NCBI RefSeq assembly: GCF_004402235.1
Contig: NZ_SOFS01000015.1
Coordinates: 186,001 to 250,000, forward strand
Direction of reading: 5' to 3'
From: Cryobacterium glucosi
GTDB lineage: Bacteria > Actinomycetota > Actinomycetes > Actinomycetales > Microbacteriaceae
DNA: 64,000 bases
Shown: piece after piece, positions 16,449 to 26,631 of the stretch
Layout: every line of letters begins with the position of its first letter
How positions within the stretch are numbered: the stretch's first letter is position 1
The notes under the pieces: model-generated
Databases searched by the model: none
The model's input: only the letters and a program-made list of their open reading frames with translations
What the model was told of the DNA's origin: nothing
Position numbers and translations under genes: made by a program

Positions 16449-19400
16449 GGTTCGAGCTTACCGGGACCGGATTTGGGGACGACAGCGGGGTGATGTACGA
16501 GTAGCCGGTGCTGGTGTTCTTGGTCATCGAGAGCACGAGTTCCATGTGCGGTTCGAGGGCGGTGACCTTGTCGAGCGGCGACCCCACGATGAGCTGGAAG
16601 CCGAGTCCCTTCCACGCGGCCACAGCACGGCCGGCGAACTCGGAGTCCGATTTCACGAAACCCTCGTCGAGGAAGACCGGTGCGAACCGCGGGCGGGTGC
16701 GGCTCTCGTCGCCGAGCTGGAAGCGCAGCGCGGCCCCGACGACGAACGCCACGAGTTCCTGGGACTCTCCACCGCTCTTGCCGCCGAGCGAGGAGTATGT
16801 GCTCACCTCGACGCCGTCGGGCGTCGACCGTACCGCGGTGATCTCCACGTGCTTGCGCACGTCGAGGAGCAGGTCCCGCTGCGACTCCGTGCGCGTCCCT
16901 GGTTCCGGCCGGCGAATCTGGGCCATGAAATTGTGGAGACGGGTGAACCGGGCCTCGGTTTCCTCGTCGGTGAAGTCCTCGGTCGCTCCGGACGCGAGTA
17001 CCTTGAGCTCCTTGCGGAACGCGGTGGCGTCGTCGCGGTGCAGGCGGCGCAGTGCGATCTTCAGTCGATCGCGGCCGGCCCCGAACGGCAGGGTTGCAAG
17101 GATCTCGTTGATCGGTCTGAGCCGGTCCTCGATCTCCTCGATGGCAGTGTTGAACGCCGCAGTGAGAGGCACGAGGTCTTGTCCGCTCCACGCCGACAGC
17201 CGTCGCTTCCATTCCTGGCGCCGCTCGTGCAGGCCGAGCGTGTAGACGGCGTCGAGGATGTCCCGGTAGCTCGTGTACGACTCGAGCGAGGTGCCGATGT
17301 TCGGGTCTGGCCACCGGCCCTGGAACGTCTCGAAGATGCGGACCAGTGAATCCCGGGCGCTCGTGGCGTTCTCCCTGTCGTGCGCGGACTGCTCGGTGAG
17401 GCGCTCGCGCAGCCGTCGGACGCCGCCCTCGAGTGCGGCGAGGTCGCCCTGGTCTCCGACGAGGGCGAACTGGTCGGTCAGGTGCGCGAAGTGCTCCTCG
17501 GAGAGGGTGGCCGCCTGGTCACGTTCGATCCGGTCGAGCATGCCGGAGACGGCGTCCTGACGGTCGACGATCCGCGCCTGTTCGGCGGCAAGACGCTCGG
17601 CGGTCCCATCGGCCGCGTGTTTGAGCTTCTGGGCGGCCTCGAGTTCGGAGGAGAAGCGTCCTTCCTCGGCTTTGAGGGCGCGGAGGATGTCGCTGCCCGC
17701 GAGGACGCGCTCCGATTCGGCTTCCTTCTCGGCGATCCTGGCCTCGGCGCCGGCCACATCGATCGACAGCCAGGTGGTGTCCACGACGTACTGGTGGGCG
17801 CTTCGCCTGCTGCGGAGGTCGGCGATGCGGTTCCCCACTTCGGCGGCGTCACGGGAGAGTGCCTCGGCCGCGCCGGCCAGTTCGGCGCGTTCGGCCACGA
17901 TCTCGGCGAGTCGACCGGCGTTCGAGAAGCCGACGATCGGCGCCTGGCCCTTGTTCCAGCCGTGTGCCCCGCGCTTGCCGTTTCGGGTCTGGCCGCTCGG
18001 GGTGACCCGCGGGCCGTCGCCGGCCAGGTCGGTGGCCTCGGCCACGCAGAGCGCGTCGAGGCTCGGTGCGCTGACCCGGTCCTGGACCCAGCCGCTGAAG
18101 GGTGAATCCTGATAGACGAGCTTGCCGGACACGTAGCGGGGGTCGCCGGTACGAGGTCGGTGCGCCCGGAGTGCGACGCCCTCGAAGTGGATGCGCACCG
18201 GGATCTGAATCGGTTCGATGGCCGCGCTGAGGGCGCGCAACCGCGTCTCGTCGACGAGCATGACGCGCACGACGGACGACAGGGTGACTTCGGCGGCCTG
18301 GCGCCAGGATTCCTCGCCGGCGGCGAGGTCGACGAGTTCGGCGACGAAGGGCAACTCGTCCGCGGGGATCCCCGCGGCCTCCGCGATCATCATCCGGGCA
18401 TTGTGCAGGTGCTGGGGAATCAGGTTCTCGCGGCCCGCGAGGAAGTCGTGCTCCTGGCCCAGGGTCCTGAGCTGTTCCTCGACGGGGAAGGCGTTCCGTT
18501 GCAGGGTCGTGCGCTCGGCCTCGAGGTCACGCTCGGCCCCGGAAAACCCGGCGAGGAAGCGTTCCGCGTCGTTCTGCGCGAGGGTGAATTCGGCCGGCGA
18601 GACGATCGCCGGGGCGAGGACGGCGGTGCGGTCGTCGAACTTCGCACGCTCAGCCGCTACGTCGTCGCGCTGGTCCCGGAGCTGGCCGATCTCGTTCTGC
18701 AGGCTGACGAGGACGTCGCCGCCGTTGTCACGCTGCTGGTGCTGCACCTCGGCGACGCGGGACTTGAGCTCGGTCTCGGCGTTCCTGGCCCGGGTGAGCT
18801 CGACCTGGTTGTCCCGGCGGCGGATGCGATTGGTGTCTGCGGCACCCTCGAGCAGTCCCTGCTCGGTGAGGAGCTGCCAGAGCACGAACGGGGTGTCGCC
18901 GGTGCGATGGACCCCGAAGGTGTCGATCAGGTCGGCCTTCTCCGCAGCTGTCTCGTACTCCCGGTGCAGGTCGGGAATTCGTTCGAGGACCTTCGCCTTC
19001 TGGGCCTCGGTCAGCATGGCCCCGTAGGACCTCTCGAGGTCCTCGAAATGATCGACGGCCTTGTCTGCCGCCGCATAGGTGGCCGGCTCTTCGAGGACCA
19101 TCGACTTGTAGAGCCCGTCGACCGTCTTGACCTGCTGTCCGGCCTGGATCCGCGCGAGGAGCCGCAGCGCCTTGCCGCCCTCGCCGTTGGCGCCGATTCC
19201 GAGCCGGGTGTAGAGGGTCTGGGCGAATGCCGCGTAGGTGTCGAAGACATCCAGTTCGGGGAACCGGGTCCGGAGCGCCCGCTTGTCGAAGCGCGCCTCG
19301 GTGACGTCGGCGAGGTCACGCAGGTCGAGGAGGCCGTCCTGGGTGGCCATCTTCATGGTGATGTCGGCGAATTTGGTCGCGCCCCGTGGCACGAAATAGG

Positions 19401-19833
19401 CGCGCAGCACCGTGAACCGGCGGCCGTTGTCGTCGACGAAGGTCATCGCGACCGCGCCCCAGGTCGCGTCGTGCGCGCCGCGGAGGACCTGGTCCTGCAT
19501 CTCCCCTGTGCCGGCCTCACGGTTGGAGTCGGTCTTGCCCCTGAGGTAGGTCATCAGGTTGCGCTGGTCGAGGCTCCGTGCCCTGCCGGACCCCGCGTCG
19601 TTGGACGCACCGTTGAACGGTGTGTCCGAGGGCATCATCAGCGCGAGGTAGGCGTCGAGGAGGCTGCTCTTGCCGGTTCCGGATGCCCCGGAGAGCAGGG
19701 TCGCCGAGGGGGCGAAGGTGATCTCGTGGTGGCCTTGGAAGCCGCCCCAGTTGACCATCTGGAACAGTTCGGCGCGCCACTGCGTCGTGCCCTCAGTGGA
19801 TCCGTCGATGTAGAAGAGTGGGGAATCGCTCAT
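16441..19833 (-). CDS. jetC: SMC-like ATPase of Wadjet/MksBEF system (JetC)
   Basis: A 1130-residue SbcC/MukB-like ATPase. Walker [10 protein letters not shown] is at residues 49-57, long coiled-coil arms fill the middle with a hinge-like insertion around residues 500-640, and the C-terminus has the ABC signature GGKSGGE (about 1017-1023) and Walker B PVFLDEGF (about 1052-1059). In Wadjet (Doron 2018) the equivalent protein, JetC, is the motor that extrudes plasmid DNA; in MksBEF it is MksB. The ATG overlaps jetB by ATGA. All ATPase motifs look intact. Confidence 0.9.
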   Translation of the reverse strand: MSDSPLFYIDGSTEGTTQWRAELFQMVNWGGFQGHHEITFAPSATLLSGASGTGKSSLLDAYLALMMPSDTPFNGASNDAGSGRARSLDQRNLMTYLRGKTDSNREAGTGEMQDQVLRGAHDATWGAVAMTFVDDNGRRFTVLRAYFVPRGATKFADITMKMATQDGLLDLRDLADVTEARFDKRALRTRFPELDVFDTYAAFAQTLYTRLGIGANGEGGKALRLLARIQAGQQVKTVDGLYKSMVLEEPATYAAADKAVDHFEDLERSYGAMLTEAQKAKVLERIPDLHREYETAAEKADLIDTFGVHRTGDTPFVLWQLLTEQGLLEGAADTNRIRRRDNQVELTRARNAETELKSRVAEVQHQQRDNGGDVLVSLQNEIGQLRDQRDDVAAERAKFDDRTAVLAPAIVSPAEFTLAQNDAERFLAGFSGAERDLEAERTTLQRNAFPVEEQLRTLGQEHDFLAGRENLIPQHLHNARMMIAEAAGIPADELPFVAELVDLAAGEESWRQAAEVTLSSVVRVMLVDETRLRALSAAIEPIQIPVRIHFEGVALRAHRPRTGDPRYVSGKLVYQDSPFSGWVQDRVSAPSLDALCVAEATDLAGDGPRVTPSGQTRNGKRGAHGWNKGQAPIVGFSNAGRLAEIVAERAELAGAAEALSRDAAEVGNRIADLRSRRSAHQYVVDTTWLSIDVAGAEARIAEKEAESERVLAGSDILRALKAEEGRFSSELEAAQKLKHAADGTAERLAAEQARIVDRQDAVSGMLDRIERDQAATLSEEHFAHLTDQFALVGDQGDLAALEGGVRRLRERLTEQSAHDRENATSARDSLVRIFETFQGRWPDPNIGTSLESYTSYRDILDAVYTLGLHERRQEWKRRLSAWSGQDLVPLTAAFNTAIEEIEDRLRPINEILATLPFGAGRDRLKIALRRLHRDDATAFRKELKVLASGATEDFTDEETEARFTRLHNFMAQIRRPEPGTRTESQRDLLLDVRKHVEITAVRSTPDGVEVSTYSSLGGKSGGESQELVAFVVGAALRFQLGDESRTRPRFAPVFLDEGFVKSDSEFAGRAVAAWKGLGFQLIVGSPLDKVTALEPHMELVLSMTKNTSTGYSYITPLSSPNPVPVSSNHG

Positions 19834-20648
19834 GAGATCGCCTCCAGTTCGGGGTCGCGGTCGCCCGGATCAGGCGCACCCTGGTCGGGGAGGCCGGGTG
19901 CGGGCACGACCGCGGCGGGCGCACCCGCTGCGTTCTGCTCGACGAGCCATTCGTGCAGTTCGGCGAGCCGTTCGAGCGGAAGCAGAACTTCGATCACGGC
20001 CGAGATGCGGAATCGGTCCGGATCGCTCGTCTTGAGCAGCACCCGCGCCTTGGCGAGGCTGTCGACGGCGGCGCTCGCCTTGCGGGCGTCGCCGTACCGG
20101 TCCATCGAGAACTCGGGGCGGAAGTGCGCCACGTTCTCCACGAGATTGTCGCGGTCGACGAGCACGATGTCCTGGCCGTTTGCGCGTTCGCTGCGGAACC
20201 GCTGGCGCAGCAGCACGAGCAGGATCGTTTCCTCGCGCGTGTATGCGACGTCGTGCAGAAGGGTCGGGAACCGGTCTCCCGCCTCCGAGACGGCCTGCCG
20301 TTTGAACGCGACCTGGTAGTGCAGGTCGATGTGCAGGTCGAGGAACATGTCGTTGAGGCGCGACTTGAGCAGCCGCTGCGAGTCGAGCAGGGTGCGCCAT
20401 TCCGCGGGCTGAAGCGCTGCTGACACGTAGCGGTGCTTCATCAGGAGCACCAGGGTGCGGCGCTGTTCCACGGTGAGGCCGCCCTCGTCGCCCTCGAAGA
20501 GGGAGAAGCTCGCGGGCTCGTCGTCGATGGCGGCGTCGATCCCTGCGCCGGCGTCACCGTCCAGGCCGTCGTCGTCGCGGTCGAGGTCGTCGCGGCCGTC
20601 CTGGTCGTCCTGGTCGTCTGTCCACTCGTCAGTCATGATCGGATCCAT
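19830..20648 (-). CDS. jetB: DUF4194 kleisin-partner protein (JetB)
   Basis: A 272-residue protein: a strongly acidic tail (residues 5-45, many Asp) and then a DUF4194 winged-helix body with [42 protein letters not shown] and [16 protein letters not shown]. In Wadjet, JetB (MksE/MukE-like) binds the kleisin JetA and DNA. It overlaps jetA by 20 bases if ATG 20648 is used; ATG 20636, after a GGAT, is an equally possible start with an 8-base overlap. Confidence 0.88.
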   Translation of the reverse strand: MDPIMTDEWTDDQDDQDGRDDLDRDDDGLDGDAGAGIDAAIDDEPASFSLFEGDEGGLTVEQRRTLVLLMKHRYVSAALQPAEWRTLLDSQRLLKSRLNDMFLDLHIDLHYQVAFKRQAVSEAGDRFPTLLHDVAYTREETILLVLLRQRFRSERANGQDIVLVDRDNLVENVAHFRPEFSMDRYGDARKASAAVDSLAKARVLLKTSDPDRFRISAVIEVLLPLERLAELHEWLVEQNAAGAPAAVVPAPGLPDQGAPDPGDRDPELEAIS

Positions 20649-22131
20649 AGTTCAGGGCGGCCAGGGCCGCCGTTTCGTCGTCGTTCAGGATGATGCGGGG
20701 AACCGAGAAGGTGCGCCGGCTGCCGTCGGGCCGGACGGTCTCGAAGCTCTCGACCTGGTGCGCGCGGCCGAGCGCGTCGACCTGGGTCGCGATCTGCAGC
20801 ATGCCGAGAATCTCGACCGGGCGCCGCAACGCCGGTTCGAGGCCGTTGAACGCCGCACCGACGGATGCCGCGTCTCCCGTTCCGCGGAACGTCACGAGGG
20901 CGTCACGCATCCGTTCGAGCATCGGGCCGCCCTGCCTGCGCATCTCGTCGAGGCTCGGCGGTTCGGGGGCATACTCGGACACGTCCTCGAGGTCCGGCGG
21001 CGGCCTGTGGTTCAGCGGATCGTAGAACCGTTCGCGGAGGTGCTCGACGTCGAGAATGCCGGGCATGAGTTCTGCCGTGACCGTCGACCGGGGTCCGGCG
21101 GTCTCCATCCAGACCGCGAGTTCCTTGTTGATCTCCCGCAGGAGGCGCTCGAGTTCGCGGTCCTTGACGACGTCGTGGTTCACAATGTGCTCGCGGAGAG
21201 TGGTCGTGAGGCCGTTCCGCTGGGTCAGCACGTCGTCGATGCCCTTGCGGATCAGCCCGACGGTGCCGAGGAAGGTGCGTCGCTCCGCGGTGGTCAGCCG
21301 GGCGGCGAAGGGATGGTCGAGGATCGCTTCGAGGTCGTTCTTGACATCGGAGAGGAGTGCGTCGTCGCGCAGCAGCGTGAAGGCGCCCTCGAAGGCGCGG
21401 CCTTCCGCGGTCGCCGACATCAGGGCATCGGTCTTGGCGAGGTATTCGTCGAGGACTTCGCCGATCGGGCGTTCCTCGCCGCGGAAGTCGCTCACTATCT
21501 GGCGGTGCATGGCCGCCACGGATTCCTCGACGCGTTTGAAGTCACTCGGCAGCTGCATGATCAGGTCGACGAGGTTCGCATAGCCTTCGTGCATCTGTTC
21601 GTCGGTCGCGGTGGCGATCTCGCCGCCGCCCTGGAGTCGGTCGCGCTCCGCGGTCTTCTCGGCGATCTCCTGGTCGAGACGGCGGATCCGCGCATCCCGG
21701 TCGGGGGTGGCCTGGGTGGCGCGGTGGCGGACGCTGTCGACGATGGTCGTGAGGCGGGACTCGCTGATCAGGGCGCGGTCCTGGGAGAGGCTGTCGACGA
21801 GGAGGAGTGCCTCGAGGGCGTGCGAGGTGAGGGAGTACTGCTCCTCACCGCCCTCCCCGGTCTCGCGGTAGAGCCAGAGGTCATTCATCCACTGGACGCA
21901 GAGGGCGCGGCCGTTCTTGCCCGGCACCTCGCTCCCGACGGACCGGAGGTCGGCGAGGTAGGCGTCGACCTGCGAGTGCAGGCGGTCGGCCTGGACGCTC
22001 CGCCGGTCACGGCTGAACGCCGACTTGAAGACGGCGAGGACAAACGGCGCCCACTTGCGATCGAGCAAGCGCAGGGTGGGTTTGTCGAAGGCTTCGCGCA
22101 CGCGCGCCAGTTCACCCGCAATTTCGCTCAC
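20629..22131 (-). CDS. jetA: DUF3375 kleisin-like protein (JetA)
   Basis: A 500-residue protein from GTG 22131 (GGGAAGGG upstream). DUF3375 features are the N-terminal [61 protein letters not shown] and a charged helix rich in Arg/Glu. JetA (MksF-like) is the kleisin bridging the SMC motor JetC and JetB. It is the first gene of the operon jetA-jetB-jetC-small ORF, 117 bases downstream of the MFS gene, so it may share or carry its own promoter. No JetD-like gene (DUF2220/DUF3322 nuclease) is anywhere in the window. Confidence 0.88.
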   Translation of the reverse strand: MSEIAGELARVREAFDKPTLRLLDRKWAPFVLAVFKSAFSRDRRSVQADRLHSQVDAYLADLRSVGSEVPGKNGRALCVQWMNDLWLYRETGEGGEEQYSLTSHALEALLLVDSLSQDRALISESRLTTIVDSVRHRATQATPDRDARIRRLDQEIAEKTAERDRLQGGGEIATATDEQMHEGYANLVDLIMQLPSDFKRVEESVAAMHRQIVSDFRGEERPIGEVLDEYLAKTDALMSATAEGRAFEGAFTLLRDDALLSDVKNDLEAILDHPFAARLTTAERRTFLGTVGLIRKGIDDVLTQRNGLTTTLREHIVNHDVVKDRELERLLREINKELAVWMETAGPRSTVTAELMPGILDVEHLRERFYDPLNHRPPPDLEDVSEYAPEPPSLDEMRRQGGPMLERMRDALVTFRGTGDAASVGAAFNGLEPALRRPVEILGMLQIATQVDALGRAHQVESFETVRPDGSRRTFSVPRIILNDDETAALAALNYGSDHD

Positions 22132-22147
22132 AGTGGTAGTTCCCTTC

Positions 22148-22200
22148 CCGGACCCCTTCAACCGTAACGGGCGCGAGATTCGATTCTGTCCAGGGTCCGG
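22148..22200. repeat. Inverted repeat upstream of jetA
   Basis: CCGGACCC (22148-22155) and GGGTCCGG (22193-22200) are perfect complements separated by 37 bases, directly before the Jet operon. It could be an operator pair or a loose hairpin; evidence is only the symmetry. Confidence 0.4.
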
Positions 22201-22247
22201 TCGCACGGGCTGGCGCTGGGCAGGAACGGGACGGGCACGGGGGCCGG

Positions 22248-23582
22248 TCAGGAGCTTAGGTTCGAGCCGCCCCAGTGCTCTCCCTGGCGCCCGCGTCGGC
22301 GGAGGCGCACCGTCAGGTGCAGCTCGTTCCGGTGCGCGAGGATCAGGGCGATGACCACCGCGGCGAGCGCGGGCACGAGGCCGGACACGAGCATCCCGGT
22401 GTCCGGGCCGAAGGACTCGACGATCCAGCCCATCAGGGGCCCTCCGATCGCCTGGCCGCCGAGCAGCACGAGCACCCAGACCGACATGACCCGCCCGCGC
22501 ACCCGCACGTTGGACGACATCTGCACGAGTGGGTTGCCCGCGGTGAAGAAGAACTGGTTCGCGATGCCCGTGACGATGAGGGCGGCCCCGAAGCTGATCT
22601 CGGTGGGCATCAGGCCGGAACTCGCCTGGATCAGGGCCCAGACTCCGCCGCTGACGATGACCGTCCGCAAGCGGATGTTGGCCCGACGTGTCGAGGCAAG
22701 CGCACCCGCGACCGCGCCGACGGCGATCAGGGTGTTGAACAGGCCGTAGCCGCCTGCGCCCACCTTGTAGACGTGGTCGGCGTATGCGGCCAGGAGCACG
22801 GGCATGTTGAGGGAGAAGACGGAGAGGAAGGCGAGCATCACGATCGGCCAGAGGATGGTCGGCTTCGAGACGACATAGCGCAGGCCCTCGATGAGCTGCC
22901 CCTTCTGCCGCGGAGCCGTCGGGGTGCGGTACAGCGCGGCGGCGTCGAGCCTGGTCAGGGCGAGGACGGTCAGCAGGCACGCGGCGGCGTTGATGCCGAA
23001 GGACCAGCCGGACCCGACCGCGACGATCAGGGCACCGCTGATGGCCGGCCCGATCAGCGCGCCGAGCTGGAAGACCGTCGAGTTCACCGTGATCGCGTTG
23101 CGGAGGTAGCGCGGGCCGACGATCTCGTTCACGAAGACCTGACGGGTGGGGTTGTCGATCACGGTGACGAGCCCGACCAGGAAGGCGATCGCCCAGACCT
23201 GCCAGACCTGCACGGTGTTGGTGAGGGTGAGCACCGCGAGGACAGCGCTGAGCAGGGCGGCCGCTGACTGGGTGAGCATGAGCAGCATCCGCTTCGAATA
23301 ACGGTCGACGATCACGCCGCCGAAGAGGCCGAAGGCGAGCATCGGAGCGAACTGCATCGTGACGGTCACCCCGACGGCCGCGACGCTGCCGGTCAGTTGC
23401 AGCACGAGCCAGTCCTGGGCGATGCGCTGCATCCAGGTGCCGGTCATGGCCACCGCGTTGGACGCCGTGAACAGGCGGAAGTTCGGAACGCTCAGGGAGT
23501 CGAGGGTCTGGCGCCACGGGCGGGGGCCTTCGTTCACCGGAATGGGAGTGGTGGGCGGGAAAAGATCCGCGGGTGAAGTCAA
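22248..23582 (-). CDS. MFS transporter, EntS/MFS_3-like exporter
   Basis: A 444-residue major facilitator protein with about 12 membrane helices. It starts at TTG 23582 (CAGGG upstream) with MTSPADLFPP; the first helix follows WRQTLDSLSVPNFRLFTASNAVAMTGTWMQ, a sequence shared by the enterobactin-exporter-like MFS_3 family, with GLFGGVIVDRYSKR as the loop 2-3 motif. Likely exports a small hydrophobic compound or siderophore; the substrate is not shown by context. It precedes the Jet operon in the same direction. Confidence 0.9.
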   Translation of the reverse strand: MTSPADLFPPTTPIPVNEGPRPWRQTLDSLSVPNFRLFTASNAVAMTGTWMQRIAQDWLVLQLTGSVAAVGVTVTMQFAPMLAFGLFGGVIVDRYSKRMLLMLTQSAAALLSAVLAVLTLTNTVQVWQVWAIAFLVGLVTVIDNPTRQVFVNEIVGPRYLRNAITVNSTVFQLGALIGPAISGALIVAVGSGWSFGINAAACLLTVLALTRLDAAALYRTPTAPRQKGQLIEGLRYVVSKPTILWPIVMLAFLSVFSLNMPVLLAAYADHVYKVGAGGYGLFNTLIAVGAVAGALASTRRANIRLRTVIVSGGVWALIQASSGLMPTEISFGAALIVTGIANQFFFTAGNPLVQMSSNVRVRGRVMSVWVLVLLGGQAIGGPLMGWIVESFGPDTGMLVSGLVPALAAVVIALILAHRNELHLTVRLRRRGRQGEHWGGSNLSS

Positions 23583-23692
23583 GAAATGCCCTGCGTCTAC
23601 CCACGATCGAAAATCGATCGGGTCTGCTCCACGCTACGCTCCCCAGCGACGCCCGCGCTCCACGACCGGTCGCGCCCGCGCCGAATGCACGG

Positions 23693-23998
23693 TCAGGCGG
23701 GGAGCAGCCCGCTTGCGTCGACGAGGAGAGCCGCCGCCTTGTCCCAGAGCAGGGAGTGTCCGCGTTCACACGCCCCGTCGAGCTGGGTGCCGCTGAGCGC
23801 GCGGAACAACGGCTCGTCCCGGCGGATGAAGCCGATCACCTGGTCGCGGAACCGGATCTCCTGCAGGCTGTCATCCTCGCACCGCACGACGACGAGGCGA
23901 ATCGTCCTGATCGCGTCGTCCCGGGAAATCAGGCGAAGCGACAGGGAGGCGACAGCTGGCGTGCGGCGGCGGGTGGTTTGGACTGCGGGGTGCGACAT
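23693..23998 (-). CDS. Hypothetical protein
   Basis: About 101 residues from ATG 23998 (an in-frame start 18 bases upstream is also possible). A basic N-terminus (QTTRRRTPAV) leads to a beta-rich body (LSLRLISRDDAIRTIRLVVVRCEDDSLQEIRFRDQVIGFIRR) and an Ala/Leu-rich tail. There is no signal peptide or known motif. It is encoded upstream of the MFS gene on the same strand but 110 bases away. Confidence 0.55.
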   Translation of the reverse strand: MSHPAVQTTRRRTPAVASLSLRLISRDDAIRTIRLVVVRCEDDSLQEIRFRDQVIGFIRRDEPLFRALSGTQLDGACERGHSLLWDKAAALLVDASGLLPA

Positions 23999-24163
23999 CG
24001 AATCTCCGGCTCTCACGACGGTCGGCCGGGGCTACCGGTGACCCCGGGCAGCTCATGGAACCTCTCGACTCGTGGCTGACATTAACGCCACCGCCTGCCG
24101 GAATCGGATAGTCCCCTTTTAGGAGGACCCTCCCATGCGAAGAATCCAAGGCGCCGGGATCGG

Positions 24164-25162
24164 TCAGACGGTCACGCCGTTCATGGCTCCGGCGGTCAGC
24201 TCGACCGAGCGCAGCCGAGCCTCGATGTCCCGCGAGGCGTGCGCGATGATCAGTTCGTCGGCGTGGGTCGAGGCGACGAAGTCGTCGAGGAAGACCCGCA
24301 CGTCTGCGGGATCGCCGACGGCCGAGTAGCGCATCATATTCGCGATCTGACGCCCTTCCGCAGTGATGAGGAAGGCGTCGACCTGCTGGTCGGTGTACTC
24401 CGGCGACGCCGGACCGCGCGTGAGCATGCCGCGCACCCGGTTCCGCCGGGTCTCCTCGAACTGTCGGACGGCATCCGCCCGGTCGTCTGCGGCGATCACG
24501 TTCACACCGACGATCACGTGCGGCTCGGCGAGCTGCGCCGAGGGCCTGAAGTCGCGCCGGTACAGGGCGATGGCCTCGTGCAGGGCGTCCGGCGCGAAGT
24601 GGGAGGCGAAGGCGTACGGCAGGCCGAGCGCCGCGGCCAGGCCTGCTCCGAAGAGCGAGGAGCCGAGGATGTAGAGCGGCACGTTGGTGCCGGCACCGGG
24701 GATGGCCTGCACCCCCGGCACGATCGACTCGCCGCGCAGGTAGGCCTGGAGCTCCATCACGTCCTGGGGGAACTGGTCGGAGGCGCGGGGGTCGCGACGC
24801 ATCGCCCGCGCGGTAGTCTGGTCGCTGCCCGGGGCGCGGCCGAGGCCCAGGTCGATCCGCCCAGGGTAGAGCTCGGCGAGGGTGCCGAACTGTTCGGCGA
24901 TGGTGAGCGGAGAGTGGTTGGGCAGCATCACGCCGCCGGAGCCGAGCCGGATGGTCGACGTCTGGCCCGCGACATGGCCGACGAGGACGCTCGTGGCCGA
25001 GGACGCGATCGTCGGCATGTTGTGGTGTTCGGCGTACCAGACACGGGTATAGCCGTGCTTCTCGGCGGTCTGCGCAAGGCGGACGCTTCCCGCGAAGCTC
25101 TCCCTGGCAGTCTGCCCGGGTGCGATCGGAGCGAGGTCAAGAATGGACAGGGCAACAGTCAT
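24164..25162 (-). CDS. LLM-class flavin-dependent oxidoreductase (MsnO8-like)
   Basis: A 332-residue luciferase-like protein from ATG 25162. Motifs of the single-chain LLM subgroup are [72 protein letters not shown] and [15 protein letters not shown]. The enzyme is expected to use FMNH2 and O2 or F420; a monooxygenase role is usual, with unknown substrate. It has its own short divergent region with the YitT gene (60 bases). Confidence 0.92.
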   Translation of the reverse strand: MTVALSILDLAPIAPGQTARESFAGSVRLAQTAEKHGYTRVWYAEHHNMPTIASSATSVLVGHVAGQTSTIRLGSGGVMLPNHSPLTIAEQFGTLAELYPGRIDLGLGRAPGSDQTTARAMRRDPRASDQFPQDVMELQAYLRGESIVPGVQAIPGAGTNVPLYILGSSLFGAGLAAALGLPYAFASHFAPDALHEAIALYRRDFRPSAQLAEPHVIVGVNVIAADDRADAVRQFEETRRNRVRGMLTRGPASPEYTDQQVDAFLITAEGRQIANMMRYSAVGDPADVRVFLDDFVASTHADELIIAHASRDIEARLRSVELTAGAMNGVTV

Positions 25163-25222
25163 ACCGTGGACAACCACGCACGGGTGCGAAACGTTACCCG
25201 TGCCATCGTGCAGACTTGCATA

Positions 25223-25867
25223 ATGCCGAAATCTCCCCTGGCCGTCGAGCCCAGAACACTCAACACGGATGTCGCGCCGCGCCATTCGGCGGTCGAGGAC
25301 GTTCTCGGAATCCTCACCGGCACCCTCCTCGCGTCGTTCGGGCTGTTCCTGCTCAAGGCGAGCGCGGCGGTGACCGGCGGCACGGCGGGACTCGCGCTCC
25401 TGCTGAGCTACGCGGCTCCCGTGCCGTTCGGTGTGTTCTTCTTCGCGATCAACGTGCCGTTCTTCGCCCTCGCTCTCTGGAAGAAGGGCTGGAACTTCAC
25501 GCTGCGCACCGTCATCGCGGTCGCGCTCGTCTCCGCGTTCTCGTCCCTGCACCCGTACGCCCTCGGGATCGAGCACCTCAATCCGGTCTACGGCGTGTTG
25601 TTCGGCAACCTCGTGATCGGGGTGGGGCTGATCGTGTTGTTCCGCCACAAGGCCAGCCTGGGTGGGTTCAACATCCTCGCCCTGCTCCTGCAGGAGCGCC
25701 TCGGCTGGCGTGCCGGGTATGTGCAGATGGTGTTCGACGTGACCGTCGTCGTCGCCGCGATCACGGTCGTCGCACCGCTGAACGTCGCCCTCTCGGCGGC
25801 GGGCGCGATCGTGCTCAACCTCGTGCTCGCGCTCAACCACCGGCCGGGACGCTACCTCGGCACCTGA
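25223..25867 (+). CDS. YitT-family membrane protein
   Basis: A 214-residue protein with five to six transmembrane helices. It shows the YitT/DUF161 features [44 protein letters not shown] and [20 protein letters not shown]. Family members are integral membrane proteins of unknown transport function. Start ATG 25223 lacks a ribosome-binding site and may be leaderless (CAGACT 6 bases upstream). Divergent from the LLM gene. Confidence 0.88.
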   Translation: MPKSPLAVEPRTLNTDVAPRHSAVEDVLGILTGTLLASFGLFLLKASAAVTGGTAGLALLLSYAAPVPFGVFFFAINVPFFALALWKKGWNFTLRTVIAVALVSAFSSLHPYALGIEHLNPVYGVLFGNLVIGVGLIVLFRHKASLGGFNILALLLQERLGWRAGYVQMVFDVTVVVAAITVVAPLNVALSAAGAIVLNLVLALNHRPGRYLGT

Positions 25868-25935
25868 GCCGCGGCATCCGCTGCGGGTGGTCTCGGGCTC
25901 GCCGGGCCACTCGGGCCACTCGGCGAGGTGCGGCT

Positions 25936-26559
25936 CTATTCGCCTTCGCCCGTGGCCTGCTCCGGCTTGCCGATCGTGCGCACGACCCTGGCCGGGTTGC
26001 CGACGGCGATGACCCCGGCCGGCACGTCCTTGGTCACGACGGACCCGGCACCGATCACGCTGCCGTCACCGATCGTGACCCCGGGGCATACGACGACGTT
26101 GCCGCCGAGCCAGACGTCGTTGCCGATGTGGATCGGCAGCACGCGCTCGTAGCCCGCGCGGCGCTCGTCGACGTCGAGAGCGTGGATCGGCGTGTAGAGG
26201 CGGGCGCTCGGCCCGATCAGCACGTTGTTCCCGATCGTGATCTCGCCGCCGCCCAGGGTGAGGAAGTCCCCGTTGATGAAGGTGTCCCTGCCGATGTGCA
26301 GGCGGGATCCGTAGTCGAGGTACATCGGCGGCCGGAAGTCGAGGTTCTCCCCCGCCGTGCCGAGCATGCCCGTCAGCAGCGCGTATGCGGCCTCCCTGTC
26401 CTCGTCGTAGAGGGCCGTGATCCGACGGCAGGTGCGCTGGGTGCTGTTCGTCATTTCGGCGAGCTCGGGGCCGGACCGGTAGCGGTACCAGTCCCCCGCG
26501 ACCATCTTGTCGAATTCGGAGCGGTCGGGATCGGGGGTCGGTCGTTCGGTGAGGTCCAC
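25936..26559 (-). CDS. Sugar O-acetyltransferase (maltose acetyltransferase type)
   Basis: About 207 residues from GTG 26559 (TAGGAT 7 bases before it; an ATG 21 bases upstream also exists). It has the Maa N-terminal cap [19 protein letters not shown] followed by a left-handed hexapeptide-repeat helix: [62 protein letters not shown]. The GPS-x-x-YTP-x-HAL His is the catalytic base. It acetylates the 6-OH of a sugar such as maltose or glucose using acetyl-CoA. Confidence 0.9.
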   Translation of the reverse strand: MDLTERPTPDPDRSEFDKMVAGDWYRYRSGPELAEMTNSTQRTCRRITALYDEDREAAYALLTGMLGTAGENLDFRPPMYLDYGSRLHIGRDTFINGDFLTLGGGEITIGNNVLIGPSARLYTPIHALDVDERRAGYERVLPIHIGNDVWLGGNVVVCPGVTIGDGSVIGAGSVVTKDVPAGVIAVGNPARVVRTIGKPEQATGEGE

Positions 26560-26566
26560 GTGGACA

Positions 26567-26572
26567 ATCCTA
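26567..26572 (-). promoter_or_regulatory. -10 element before GTG 26559
   Basis: TAGGAT, then 7 bases, then GTG. The spacing supports GTG 26559 rather than the upstream ATG as the start of a leaderless acetyltransferase message. Confidence 0.45.
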
Positions 26573-26631
26573 AACCGCATCCCGGGTATTTGTTTGCGAT
26601 AACAACAAACGGGTGGCGGATACGATCCGCC

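Noticed and set aside
18160-20319. 719-residue open frame on the plus strand inside jetC/jetB
   Set aside because: Antisense shadow; jetC shows intact ATPase motifs on the other strand.
24126-24329. AGGAGG followed by ATG and a 64-residue frame on the plus strand
   Set aside because: The ribosome-site match is striking, but the frame is antisense to the end of the LLM gene and its Ser/Arg-rich translation looks non-coding.
25868-25935. Short GGGCCACTC duplication and CCGC/GCGG pairs as a terminator
   Set aside because: The pairings are too short and interrupted to support a hairpin call.
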